A stretch of 47,184 nt of DNA, from contig JAHCIP010000008.1 in the NCBI GenBank assembly GCA_026129165.1, forward strand, positions 1 to 47,184, read 5' to 3'. Positions 1 to 8,783 of this stretch are shown in pieces. The DNA is from Anaerolineae bacterium. Its GTDB lineage: Bacteria > Chloroflexota > Anaerolineae > Epilineales > JAHCIE01. The notes under the pieces are model-generated. The model saw only the letters and a list, made by a program, of their open reading frames with translations, ran no database searches and was not told where the DNA came from. Numbering within the stretch: the stretch's first letter is position 1; each line of letters begins with the position of its first letter. The position numbers were made by a program, and so were the translations under genes.

Positions 1-231
1 TTCATCCCGGCCGTCTGGCACGACTACGCGCCGACGTTCTGGGACTTCTCGCTCTACATTGGGACCATCGGCATGTTCCTGACTTTCATCTTCCTCTTTA
101 TCCGCGTCCTGCCCGTCATCTCCACGTTTGAGATGCGCGAGTTGCTGGCGCGGACCGAGCAGGCCGAGGAGGATACAGGCGACGGCGCAGGTGGCCTGCA
201 TACCGTGCCGGAAGCGGGCGCAGCGGATTAG
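1..231 (+). CDS. actC: Alternative complex III subunit ActC, C-terminal part (NrfD/PsrC family)
   Basis: Open at the window start; only the last 76 residues are present. They hold one hydrophobic segment (LYIGTIGMFLTFIFLFIRV) followed by LPVISTFEMRELL and an acidic, Gly-rich tail. The membrane end plus 'P..S..EMREL' tail fits the NrfD/PsrC-like quinol-oxidising membrane subunit of alternative complex III. The identity rests largely on the next three genes, which are ActD, ActE and ActF in the usual order. In the known complex this subunit lies in the cytoplasmic membrane and helps form the quinol site. The stop at 229-231 is followed by a 15-bp palindrome before actD. Confidence 0.8.
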   Translation, partial: FIPAVWHDYAPTFWDFSLYIGTIGMFLTFIFLFIRVLPVISTFEMRELLARTEQAEEDTGDGAGGLHTVPEAGAAD

Positions 232-239
232 CGGAATGG

Positions 240-278
240 GATGAACCTCCCGAAGGTTCTAAACCTTCGGGAGGTTGA
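240..278. repeat. Palindromic repeat R1, copy a (between actC and actD)
   Basis: A perfect 15-bp inverted repeat, AACCTCCCGAAGGTT (244-258) and AACCTTCGGGAGGTT (262-276), with a CTA loop, flanked by GATG and GA. A second copy with the same flanks lies at 7969-8007. It sits inside the act operon, so it may act as a partial attenuator or mRNA stabiliser, but two copies in 8 kb point first to a dispersed palindromic element. Confidence 0.8.
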
Positions 279-307
279 GACGGAGCAAGTGGATAGGAGG
301 GAGTAGT

Positions 308-856
308 ATGGCGGAAGGTAAGGTCCAGCCACCAATGTACGGCCTGCTGGCCGAGTTCGAGACGCCTGAGCAACTCATCGAGGCGGTGCATGATACGCGC
401 GACGCGGGCTATACCAAAATTGACGCCTATACGCCCTACCCAGTCCACGGTCTGGCCCAGGCGTTGAACTTCCGCAAGACCTGGATACCGGAGATCGTGC
501 TCGGCGGCGGTCTGACGGGCTTAGTGGCCGGTCTCGCGCTCCAGTACTGGGTGGCCGTGCTCCAGTACCCGATGAATATCGGCGGCAAGCCGCTGGCGAG
601 CTTCCCGGCGTTCATGGTCCCGGCCTTCGAGACAACGATCCTGTTCGCGGCGTTTGGCGCGGTGTTCGGCATGTTGGCCCTCAACGGCCTGCCGCAACCA
701 TATCACCCGCTGTTCAACATTGAACGTTTCGCTCGCGCCAGCCAGGATCGCTTCTTCCTGGCGATTCACGCCAGCGACCCCCAGTTCAACCTGCCGGAGA
801 CGCGGCGTTTCCTACTTGGCCTGGGCGCCTACGAGGTGTCGGATGTGCCACATTGA
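308..856 (+). CDS. actD: Alternative complex III membrane subunit ActD (DUF3341)
   Basis: 182 residues from the ATG at 308, chosen because AGGAGGG stands 9 bases upstream and the protein then starts MAEGKVQPP. The N-terminal part (about residues 8-60) is the soluble 'YGLLAEFETPEQLIEAV' domain typical of DUF3341. Two transmembrane segments follow at about 68-90 and 105-130, then a C-terminal soluble part ending LGAYEVSDVPH. This matches ActD, a two-helix subunit of the quinol:cytochrome c/oxidase oxidoreductase (family knowledge). It is cotranscribed with actC upstream and actE downstream. Confidence 0.9.
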   Translation: MAEGKVQPPMYGLLAEFETPEQLIEAVHDTRDAGYTKIDAYTPYPVHGLAQALNFRKTWIPEIVLGGGLTGLVAGLALQYWVAVLQYPMNIGGKPLASFPAFMVPAFETTILFAAFGAVFGMLALNGLPQPYHPLFNIERFARASQDRFFLAIHASDPQFNLPETRRFLLGLGAYEVSDVPH

Positions 857-931
857 TGACCGAAAATTGATGACTAATGATAAAAGATTAATGACTAAGA
901 ACTCAATCTTTAGTCTTCTGTTATTAGTCAT
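857..931. repeat. Heptad-spaced AT-rich repeats overlapping the actE start
   Basis: ATGACTAA occurs at 870 and 891, exactly 21 (3x7) bases apart; TTAGTC occurs at 910 and 924, 14 bases apart, the second as TTAGTCAT, the reverse complement of ATGACTAA. The stretch is much poorer in GC than its surroundings and looks like the other heptamer arrays in this window. Unusually, it runs into coding sequence and forms the start of the ActE signal peptide. Confidence 0.5.
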
Positions 932-1499
932 GGGCCTCGCGCTCGCGGGCTGTAGCCCGAAGATGAGTTGGCAGGCGATGGCGGCTCAGCCGCGCTACGA
1001 GCCGCTGGAGCCGAACGACTTCTTCGCCGACGGCACATCGTCGCGCCCGCTCGTGCCCAATACCGTCGCACGGGGCCTGCTGCGCGAGGACACGGCCTAT
1101 TTCACGGGCAAGACCACTGGCGCGGACGGCAAGCCCGTAAACGTGGACCAGTTCCCGGTGGCGGTGACGCGCGAGTTGGTCGAGCGCGGCCACCAGCGCT
1201 ACAACATCTATTGTACGCCCTGCCACGCGGCCGACGGCCAGGGCAATGGGGTGGTGGTGCAGCGCGGCTTCGCCCCGCCGCCCTCGTTGCACATTGACCG
1301 CCTGCGCCAGGCGCCGGTTGGGTACTTCTATGACGTCATCACCAATGGCTTTGGGCAAATGCCGAACTACGCGCATCAGATACCCGTCGCCGACCGCTGG
1401 GCCATTGTGGCCTATATCAAGGCGCTCCAACTGAGTCAGAACGCCAACGCGAACGACCTGACGCCCGAGGAACGCACGCGGCTCGACGCGGGGGAGTAG
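891..1499 (+). CDS. actE: Alternative complex III monohaem cytochrome c subunit ActE
   Basis: 202 residues from ATG 891; an in-frame ATG at 870 is also possible and neither has a clear ribosome site. Residues 1-21 form a lipoprotein signal ending LALAGC, so Cys21 is the likely lipidated residue and the protein faces the outside of the membrane. A CTPCH haem c motif lies at C108-C111-H112, and GFGQMPNYA downstream offers a Met ligand. 'PLEPNDFFADGTSSRPLV' near the N-terminus is typical of ActE. It would take electrons from the complex and pass them to the caa3 oxidase encoded downstream. The start region is made of heptad-spaced repeats. Confidence 0.88.
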   Translation: MTKNSIFSLLLLVMGLALAGCSPKMSWQAMAAQPRYEPLEPNDFFADGTSSRPLVPNTVARGLLREDTAYFTGKTTGADGKPVNVDQFPVAVTRELVERGHQRYNIYCTPCHAADGQGNGVVVQRGFAPPPSLHIDRLRQAPVGYFYDVITNGFGQMPNYAHQIPVADRWAIVAYIKALQLSQNANANDLTPEERTRLDAGE

Positions 1500-1502
1500 G
1501 CT

Positions 1503-2693
1503 ATGCTAAACATGACCAATGCCGCGCCGCCCGAAGTGGCGAGCTGGCAGCGCAACGCGGGTATCCTGGGCATCATCGGTCTGGTCCTGACCGCCCTCGG
1601 CGCTATTGTGGATACCCCGCAATTCTATCACTCTTATCTCGTCGCCTTTACTTTCTGGCTGGGCATCACCCTCGGCTGCCTGGCGGTGGTGATGATCCAC
1701 AACCTGGCGGGCGGCGCCTGGGGCGCGGTCACCCGGCGGCTGTGTGAAGCGGCGACGCGCACTCTGCCCTATTTGGGCATCTTTGTCATCCCCTTTCTGT
1801 TCGGGATGCGTTACCTGTACGAGTGGGCTGACCCGCAGCACGTCGCCGCCGACCCCCTGCTGTTGCACAAAAGCCCCTACCTGAACGTGCCGTTCTTCTG
1901 GATCCGCGCCGTCATCTACATGCTCATCTGGATTGGGCTGATGTACTACCTCAACAAGTGGTCGCGCCAGCAGGACGAGGCGTATGACCAACGCCGAAAT
2001 GACCGTATGGGCGCCTTGAGCGCGGCCGGGCTGGTGCTGTTCGGGCTGACGGCCACATTCGGCGCGTTCGACTGGCTCATGTCCCTGGAGCCGCACTGGT
2101 TCTCGCACATCTACGGCGCCCTGCTGGGGATGGGCGGCCTGCTGGCCGCGCTGGCCTTCATCATCCTGGTCATCGCCCTCATGTCGCGCTCCGAGCCGCT
2201 AGCCAGTGTCGTGTCGCCCAAGATTCTGAGCGACCTCGGCAGCATCATGTTCGGCTTTATGTTCATCTGGGCCTACTTCGCCTTTTCGCAGTACCTGCTG
2301 ATCTGGTACGCGAACCTCCAGGAGGAAATCCCCTGGTACATCCGTCGCCTGAGCGGCGGGTGGGAGTACGTCGCCATCGCCATTGTCGTGCTGAGCTTCG
2401 CCCTGCCCTTCGCCCTGCTTATCTCGCAGGACATCAAGCGTAATTGGAAGACCCTGGCGGCCGTGGCGGCTCTGCTACTGGTGATGCGCCTGGTGGACCT
2501 ATTCTGGATGGTAGCGCCCGTCTGGAGCGCCACTGCCCTGAAGATTCACTGGTTGGACATTGTCGCGCCCATCGGCCTGGGTGGAGCCTGGTTCTTCCTG
2601 TTCCTGCGCGAACTCCGCAGCCGCCCCATCCTGGCCCTGAACGACCCGAAACTGCCGCTGCCAGCGCTGGCCGGGCATGCCGATGAGCACTAA
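1503..2693 (+). CDS. actF: Alternative complex III integral membrane subunit ActF
   Basis: 396 residues with about ten hydrophobic segments spread through the whole length. Features include FGMRYLYEWADP, 'WIRAVIYMLIWIG', 'FDWLMSLEPHWFSHIYG' and 'MFGFMFIWAYFAFSQYLLIWYANL', a pattern I recognise from ActF, the second large NrfD-related subunit of alternative complex III. It starts four bases after actE, so the genes are translationally close. Its role by family is a structural and quinone-proximal membrane subunit. No disruption is seen. Confidence 0.9.
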   Translation: MLNMTNAAPPEVASWQRNAGILGIIGLVLTALGAIVDTPQFYHSYLVAFTFWLGITLGCLAVVMIHNLAGGAWGAVTRRLCEAATRTLPYLGIFVIPFLFGMRYLYEWADPQHVAADPLLLHKSPYLNVPFFWIRAVIYMLIWIGLMYYLNKWSRQQDEAYDQRRNDRMGALSAAGLVLFGLTATFGAFDWLMSLEPHWFSHIYGALLGMGGLLAALAFIILVIALMSRSEPLASVVSPKILSDLGSIMFGFMFIWAYFAFSQYLLIWYANLQEEIPWYIRRLSGGWEYVAIAIVVLSFALPFALLISQDIKRNWKTLAAVAALLLVMRLVDLFWMVAPVWSATALKIHWLDIVAPIGLGGAWFFLFLRELRSRPILALNDPKLPLPALAGHADEH

Positions 2694-2711
2694 CGAGTGA
2701 AGAGGTGGTGT

Positions 2712-3332
2712 ATGAGTGAGAACCGAGGTCCAAACAACCCCACAGGGCAATACGGAAACTGGCGTCAGCAGCCGCTGGTCGGCGGGCCAGGCGAGGGGCG
2801 CGGCCCCGGTCGGACCGAGGGCCGCCAGCAGCCGCCTGGCGATGAGGGTCCGTACATCGGTCCCGAAGGTGCCGTGACGCGCGAGGCGCTCGAAATCGGC
2901 CATGAAGGGGATGTTGTCAACACCCGCCCGGTCTATATCTTCCTGACTGTTGTGGCCCTCATCGTTGGTCTCTCGTTTGTGGTGACAGCCGTGATGCAGT
3001 CGGTGGTCAGCCGCGCGCCCATCTACATCGGCCTGCCCCAGGGAGGCATCGTCAAGCGGGCCGTGCAGCCCGAAGACCGCGATTTGCCCGAAGGCGCCCG
3101 CGCCCGCGCCATCCGCACCATCGAGCGGCAGGAGTTGCAAGCGCGCGAGCAGCAGAACCTGGAGAATTACGCCTGGACCGATAAGAACACCAACGCGGCG
3201 CGGGTTCCCATCGAACGGGCCATTGACCTGCTCCTGCAGAAAGGCTTGCCAAGCCGGCCTAACGCTGGCTCGCCGGAGCCGCCGCGCCCGGCCGGCTCGA
3301 ATTCCGGGCGTGCCCTTGATCAGAACAAGTAA
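2712..3332 (+). CDS. Single-TM conserved protein of the act-cox operon
   Basis: 206 residues from ATG 2712, which follows GAGGTGGTGT. The first 60 residues are Gly/Pro/Gln-rich and unstructured. One transmembrane segment lies at about 76-100 (VYIFLTVVALIVGLSFVV), followed by an outside domain containing 'PEDRDLP', a basic helix and 'YAWTDKNTNAARVPIERAID'. A similar W-x-D...-R-x-P-I-x-R-A block recurs in small proteins next to Act and oxidase genes in my recollection. Placed between actF and SCO1, it is probably an accessory or assembly subunit of the ACIII-oxidase supercomplex. The function is inferred from position only. Confidence 0.75.
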   Translation: MSENRGPNNPTGQYGNWRQQPLVGGPGEGRGPGRTEGRQQPPGDEGPYIGPEGAVTREALEIGHEGDVVNTRPVYIFLTVVALIVGLSFVVTAVMQSVVSRAPIYIGLPQGGIVKRAVQPEDRDLPEGARARAIRTIERQELQAREQQNLENYAWTDKNTNAARVPIERAIDLLLQKGLPSRPNAGSPEPPRPAGSNSGRALDQNK

Positions 3333-3364
3333 CTCAGTTGGGTGTAGAAAGTTGGCGGATAGAT

Positions 3365-4198
3365 ATGAAGCGGTGGACTCAGATTATCCGTGTGTTGTTG
3401 GCGGTGTGGATCGCGCTGGTGAGCCTGCCCCACGGCCTGGCCTATGCCGAGCCGCCCAAGCCAGCCATCCTGGATGCCATTGGTGTGGACCAGCGGCTGG
3501 ATGCCCAGGTTCCGCTGGACGTAGTCTTTCGTGATGAAGCGTGGCGGTCGGTGACACTGGGCGACCTGCTGGACGGCCGTCCTGTCATCCTGACCCTGAA
3601 CTACTATAACTGCAAGAATATCTGCGGCACGACGCTGGACGACCTGGTGGGCAAACTGGGTGATATCTCGTTGAAGGTGGGGGAGCAGTACCGCATTATC
3701 ACCCTCAGCATCAACCCGCGCGAGACGCCGCAGATTGCCGCCGAGACCAAGCGGGCCTACATGCGCCGCTACCCGCGCCCTGGCGTAGACACCGGCTGGA
3801 GCTTCCTGACGGCCGACGAAGAGGCCATCAAGCGTGTCACAGAGGCGGTCGGCTTCCGCTATACCTACGACTCGACGACGGGCGAGTACGCCCATCCGGC
3901 GGCCTTTGTAGTCCTCACCCCCAAGGGCCACATCTCGCGCTATTTGTACGCCCCGACGTACTCGGCGACCGACCTGCGCCTGAGCGTCGTGGAAGCCGCC
4001 GACAACAAGATTGGCTCGCTCCTCGACCAGGTGCTTCTGTTCTGCTACCGCTACGACCCCACCGTGGGCCGCTACAGCGTCGCCATCCTGAACGCGGTGC
4101 GCGTGGGGGGCTTGCTGACCATGCTCGGCCTGGGGGTCCTCCTGGTCATGATGGTGCGCCGCGATGGCTCAAACAATAGCCCTCAATCTCCAGTCTGA
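3365..4198 (+). CDS. SCO1/SenC copper chaperone
   Basis: 277 residues from ATG 3365. A cleavable or anchoring N-terminal signal (MKRWTQIIRVLLAVWIALV) precedes a thioredoxin-like domain. The copper motif is C83-K-N-I-C87 in NYYNCKNIC, with the conserved third ligand at H189 (KGHISRYLY). A C-terminal membrane segment (GGLLTMLGLGVLLVMMV, about 250-268) is an addition seen in oxidase-linked SCO proteins. It delivers copper to the CuA site of subunit II, which is encoded immediately downstream. All metal-binding residues are present. Confidence 0.92.
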   Translation: MKRWTQIIRVLLAVWIALVSLPHGLAYAEPPKPAILDAIGVDQRLDAQVPLDVVFRDEAWRSVTLGDLLDGRPVILTLNYYNCKNICGTTLDDLVGKLGDISLKVGEQYRIITLSINPRETPQIAAETKRAYMRRYPRPGVDTGWSFLTADEEAIKRVTEAVGFRYTYDSTTGEYAHPAAFVVLTPKGHISRYLYAPTYSATDLRLSVVEAADNKIGSLLDQVLLFCYRYDPTVGRYSVAILNAVRVGGLLTMLGLGVLLVMMVRRDGSNNSPQSPV

Positions 4199-4224
4199 TC
4201 TTTGAACTTGTGATGGAGTAAGGT

Positions 4225-5196
4225 ATGCCCGGTATTCCCATTATGCCCCCGCAGGCCTCCACAATGGCGTGGCGAGTGGACGCGGTCTTCTTCGCGCTCT
4301 CGGGCCTATCGCTGTTCTTTACGCTGCTGGTCTTCACCCTTGTGATTTACTTTGCCATCAAGTATCGGCGGAAGTCCGAGAACGAAGTGCCTGAGGTCAT
4401 CCACGGCGACAACCGCCTGGAACTGGCCTGGACGTTCATCCCGCTCGGCCTGGCGCTGGCGATGTTCGCGTGGTCGGGGATTGAGTATATCAATCTCAAC
4501 AATCCCCCGGCCAACTCGATGGAGATTTACGTGATCGGGCGGCAGTGGATGTGGAAGATCATCCATCCCGACGGGCAGGAAGAGATCAACCAGCTCCACG
4601 TTCCGCTGGGCCGACCGGTCAAGCTCACCATGACCTCCCAGGACGTGATCCACGACTTCTTCATTCCCGCCTTCCGCGTCAAGGCGGACACGGTCCCCGG
4701 CCGCTACCAGACCATGTGGTTCGAGCCGACCCAGGTAGGGGAATACCATATCTTCTGCGCGGAGTACTGCGGCACGCAGCACTCCGGCATGATCGGCACC
4801 ATCTACGTCATGGAGCCATCGGCCTATGAGCAGTGGCTGGCGAGTGGCGGGCGCACCCAGGCCCAGAACGCGCCCCAGATTTCGCCAGCCCAGGCGGGCG
4901 AGTTGCAGTTCGCCACGCTCGGCTGCGCCGCCTGCCATCGCCCCGAGGGCGGCGGGCCTGCCCCCTCCCTGGTGGGTGTCTACAATTCGGATGTGAAGCT
5001 GGAAGGCGGCCAGACCGTCAAGGCCGACGACACCTACCTGCGCGAGTCGATCCTGGCCCCGGCGGCCAAGATTGTCGCGGGCTACCCGAATATCATGCAA
5101 TCGTACCAGGGCCGCGTATCGAACGAACAGTTGGATCAGCTCTTGGCGTATATCAAGGCGCAGGCCCCGGCGGCGCCGAGTGGGAGTGGGAGATAG
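4225..5196 (+). CDS. coxB: Cytochrome c oxidase subunit II with fused cytochrome c (caa3 type)
   Basis: 323 residues; GGAGTAAGG precedes ATG 4225. Two N-terminal transmembrane helices (about 20-47 and 70-90) are followed by the cupredoxin domain. CuA ligands are complete: H143 (VIHDFF), C178, E180, C182, H186 and M189. A linker of about 20 residues leads to a class I cytochrome c domain with C234-A-A-C-H238 and YPNIMQSYQG supplying the axial Met. It accepts electrons from the ActE haem and passes them through CuA to subunit I. The fused haem c domain defines a caa3-type enzyme. Confidence 0.96.
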   Translation: MPGIPIMPPQASTMAWRVDAVFFALSGLSLFFTLLVFTLVIYFAIKYRRKSENEVPEVIHGDNRLELAWTFIPLGLALAMFAWSGIEYINLNNPPANSMEIYVIGRQWMWKIIHPDGQEEINQLHVPLGRPVKLTMTSQDVIHDFFIPAFRVKADTVPGRYQTMWFEPTQVGEYHIFCAEYCGTQHSGMIGTIYVMEPSAYEQWLASGGRTQAQNAPQISPAQAGELQFATLGCAACHRPEGGGPAPSLVGVYNSDVKLEGGQTVKADDTYLRESILAPAAKIVAGYPNIMQSYQGRVSNEQLDQLLAYIKAQAPAAPSGSGR

Positions 5197-5199
5197 ATT

Positions 5200-6854
<1,655 letters not shown>

Positions 6855-6858
<4 letters not shown>

Positions 6859-7535
6859 GCGAGCAGACGTTACACCACCCGGCCAATCTCGGCCACCACT
6901 TTGATACGCTGGACCAGCAGCACAGCGCCAATGTGCTCGGCATGTGGGTCTTCCTGGCGACGGAGGTGCTGCTGTTTGGCGGTCTGTTCCTGGCGTACTT
7001 CGTATACCGCACGGTCTACCACGACGCCTTTGTCGAGGGCAGCCACCACCATAACATCGTGCTCGGCGCGACCAACACGGCCATCCTCATCGTCAGTTCG
7101 CTGATGATGGCGCTCGCGGTACGCAGCGCCCAGACCAACAACCGCCGCGCCCTGGTGCTGTTCCTGGCGCTGACCATGGTGTTCGGCCTGTCCTTCCTGG
7201 GCATCAAGGCGGTGGAGTATAAGGAAGCCTTCGATACCCACCAGGTGCCGGGCGCGCTGTTCCAGTACGAGGGCGAGCGCCCCGAACTGGCCCGCCAGGT
7301 GGAGATGTTCAGCCTGCTCTACTTCGCCATGACCGGCACCCACGCCATCCACATGCTCATCGGCTTGAGCATCGTCGGCTTCATCCTGTACCGTTCGTGG
7401 CGCGGGAAGTACAACGCGGCGTACTATACACCCGTGGAGTTGGGCGGCCTGTACTGGCACTTCATTGACATCATCTGGGTGTTCCTGTTCCCGCTACTCT
7501 ATCTGTATGGCCGGCACGTCGCGGTGGGCGGCTAG
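6855..7535 (+). CDS. coxC: Cytochrome c oxidase subunit III
   Basis: 226 residues starting at TTG 6855, which overlaps the coxA stop (TTGA); AGGAGGTGAGG lies just upstream and fixes this start. Five hydrophobic segments are present. Family motifs include [16 protein letters not shown] near the N-terminus, '[12 protein letters not shown]'-like sequence ([15 protein letters not shown]) and the C-terminal [17 protein letters not shown]. It is a non-catalytic core subunit that stabilises subunit I turnover. Translational coupling to coxA is likely. Confidence 0.96.
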
Positions 7536-7546
7536 GAGGCGAAACC

Positions 7547-7867
7547 ATGGAACATCACGCGGAACCTCAAGGTCACCACCACGTTGAGTCGGTACGCACC
7601 TACCTGCTAGTCTTCGGCGCGCTCCTGCTCGGCACGGCGCTCACCGTCGGCGCGGCGTACATTGACCTGGGCGTGTTCAACGACATCCTGGCGCTCGTCA
7701 TCGCCATCACCAAGGCGACGCTCATCGTGCTGTTCTTCATGCATGTGCGGCATAGCGACCGGCTGACCAAGGTCATGGTCATCATCGGCTGGCTGTGGCT
7801 GATTATGCTCATCCTGGGCACGATGGACGACATCCTGACGCGCGGCTGGATTTTCGGCGGCCGGTAG
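7547..7867 (+). CDS. coxD: Cytochrome c oxidase subunit IV (prokaryotic type)
   Basis: 106 residues after a GGAGG site. A His-rich start (MEHHAEPQGHHHVE) is followed by three hydrophobic segments, with FFMHVRHSDRLTK between the second and third. This layout matches the small bacterial subunit IV (caa3_CtaG/COX4-pro type), which supports assembly of the oxidase. It is the last gene of the operon; a strong hairpin lies about 65 bases downstream. Confidence 0.88.
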   Translation: MEHHAEPQGHHHVESVRTYLLVFGALLLGTALTVGAAYIDLGVFNDILALVIAITKATLIVLFFMHVRHSDRLTKVMVIIGWLWLIMLILGTMDDILTRGWIFGGR

Positions 7868-7913
7868 AGGCGAACCCTGCCCCCCAGGTGAGAGTCAGGC
7901 TTCTGAAGGGTGC

Positions 7914-7945
7914 TTCATCGCAGAGAGCGCGGAGGGCGCGGAGGA
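7914..7945 (+). repeat. Dispersed 32-bp repeat R2, copy a
   Basis: The 32-mer of pattern TTCAYCGCNGAGARCGCN followed by GAGGGCGCNGAGRA. A copy of the same length and pattern lies in reverse orientation at 23360-23391. Its last 14 bases form one arm of the terminator hairpin at 7932-7966. Confidence 0.7.
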
Positions 7946-7966
7946 CTATATTTCCTCCGCGCCCTC
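7932..7966. terminator. Terminator hairpin after coxD and msrA (convergent)
   Basis: GAGGGCGCGGAGGA (7932-7945) pairs perfectly with TCCTCCGCGCCCTC (7953-7966), a 14-bp GC-rich stem with a 7-base loop. There is no long T tract, but its place between the converging ends of coxD and msrA suits a two-way terminator. Confidence 0.6.
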
Positions 7967-7968
7967 TT

Positions 7969-8007
7969 GATGAACCTCCCGAAGGTTGCCAACCTTCGAG
8001 AGGTTGA
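7969..8007. repeat. Palindromic repeat R1, copy b (abuts msrA stop)
   Basis: Same element as 240-278: GATGAACCTCCCGAAGGTT, a 3-base loop, then AACCTTCGAGAGGTT with one changed base in the second arm, then GA. The msrA stop codon begins at the very next base (8008-8010 on the minus strand). Confidence 0.8.
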
Positions 8008-8565
8008 TTAATGCGCCGGCTCCTTCTTGAGCCGGTCGAAGAAGGTCTTGCGCGCCTTCATCACCTTCGGCGCAACCACGAACTGACAGTACGGCTGATA
8101 CGGGTTGTTCTCGAAGTACTCCTGGTGGTAGGCTTCGGCCATGTAGAACGTGTCGAACGGCTTGACCTCGGTCACAATCCGACCGCTCCACACGCCCTTG
8201 GCCTGCCACTCCGCGATCTTCGCCTCGGCCGTCGCCTTCTGCTCGGCGCTGTGATACAGGATAATCGAGCGATACTGCGGGCCGACATCGTTGCCCTGGC
8301 GGTTGGGCGTCGTCGGGTCGTGGACCGTAAAGAACACGTCCAACAGGTCGCCAAAGGTGATAACCGACGGGTCGAACGTCACCTGGATCACCTCGGCGTG
8401 GCCGGTAGTGCCGTTGCACACCTGTTTGTAGGAGGGGTTGACCACGTGCCCCCCGGCATAGCCCGACTCGACGCTCTCAACCCCCTTTAACTCATCATAG
8501 ACCGCTTCCAGACACCAGAAACATCCTCCCCCCAAAGTGGCGACTTCCCGCTGCTGAACACTCAT
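8008..8565 (-). CDS. msrA: Peptide methionine sulfoxide reductase A
   Basis: 185 residues, normal for the family. The catalytic motif GCFWC spans residues 14-18, with Cys15 the nucleophile. Other family blocks are GYAGG, TGHAEVIQVTFDP, LLDVFFTVHDPT and GNDVGPQYRSII. It reduces Met-S-sulfoxide in proteins using thioredoxin, protecting cells from oxidants, which fits an aerobic host. Resolving cysteines may be C48 and the C-terminal Cys in PYQPYCQFV; I cannot assign them surely. It is divergent from the ThDP enzyme gene and shares a 200-bp promoter region with it. Confidence 0.97.
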   Translation of the reverse strand: MSVQQREVATLGGGCFWCLEAVYDELKGVESVESGYAGGHVVNPSYKQVCNGTTGHAEVIQVTFDPSVITFGDLLDVFFTVHDPTTPNRQGNDVGPQYRSIILYHSAEQKATAEAKIAEWQAKGVWSGRIVTEVKPFDTFYMAEAYHQEYFENNPYQPYCQFVVAPKVMKARKTFFDRLKKEPAH

Positions 8566-8656
8566 TGGAAATCCCTCCTGATAATTTGGCTCCTATCCTG
8601 TCTGACGCAGCGAAGGAGTATTACATACCCTCGATTTGGGCCGCACATCTTAATAA

Positions 8657-8683
8657 ATTCTATCATTCTGCGGCTTTTGTCAA
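8657..8683 (-). promoter_or_regulatory. Candidate msrA promoter
   Basis: On the minus strand TTGACA (8683-8678) and TAGAAT (8662-8657) are separated by 15 bases, a little short. The -35 box overlaps that of the divergent promoter at 8677-8705. Confidence 0.45.
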
Positions 8684-8705
8684 TCCGCCCGGCCTGTGCT
8701 ATCAT
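8677..8705 (+). promoter_or_regulatory. Promoter of the ThDP-enzyme gene
   Basis: TTGTCA (8677-8682), a 17-base spacer and TATCAT (8700-8705) make a good sigma70-type promoter about 80 bases before the start codon. Its -35 box is nearly palindromic with the msrA -35 box (TTGTCAA/TTGACAA). Confidence 0.65.
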
Positions 8706-8783
8706 GCCGCCATGCTGATTGATACCCACACTTGGTCTTCCCACGCCTTCCTACACCTGCCCATGTCTTTCTAGGAGACCCCT

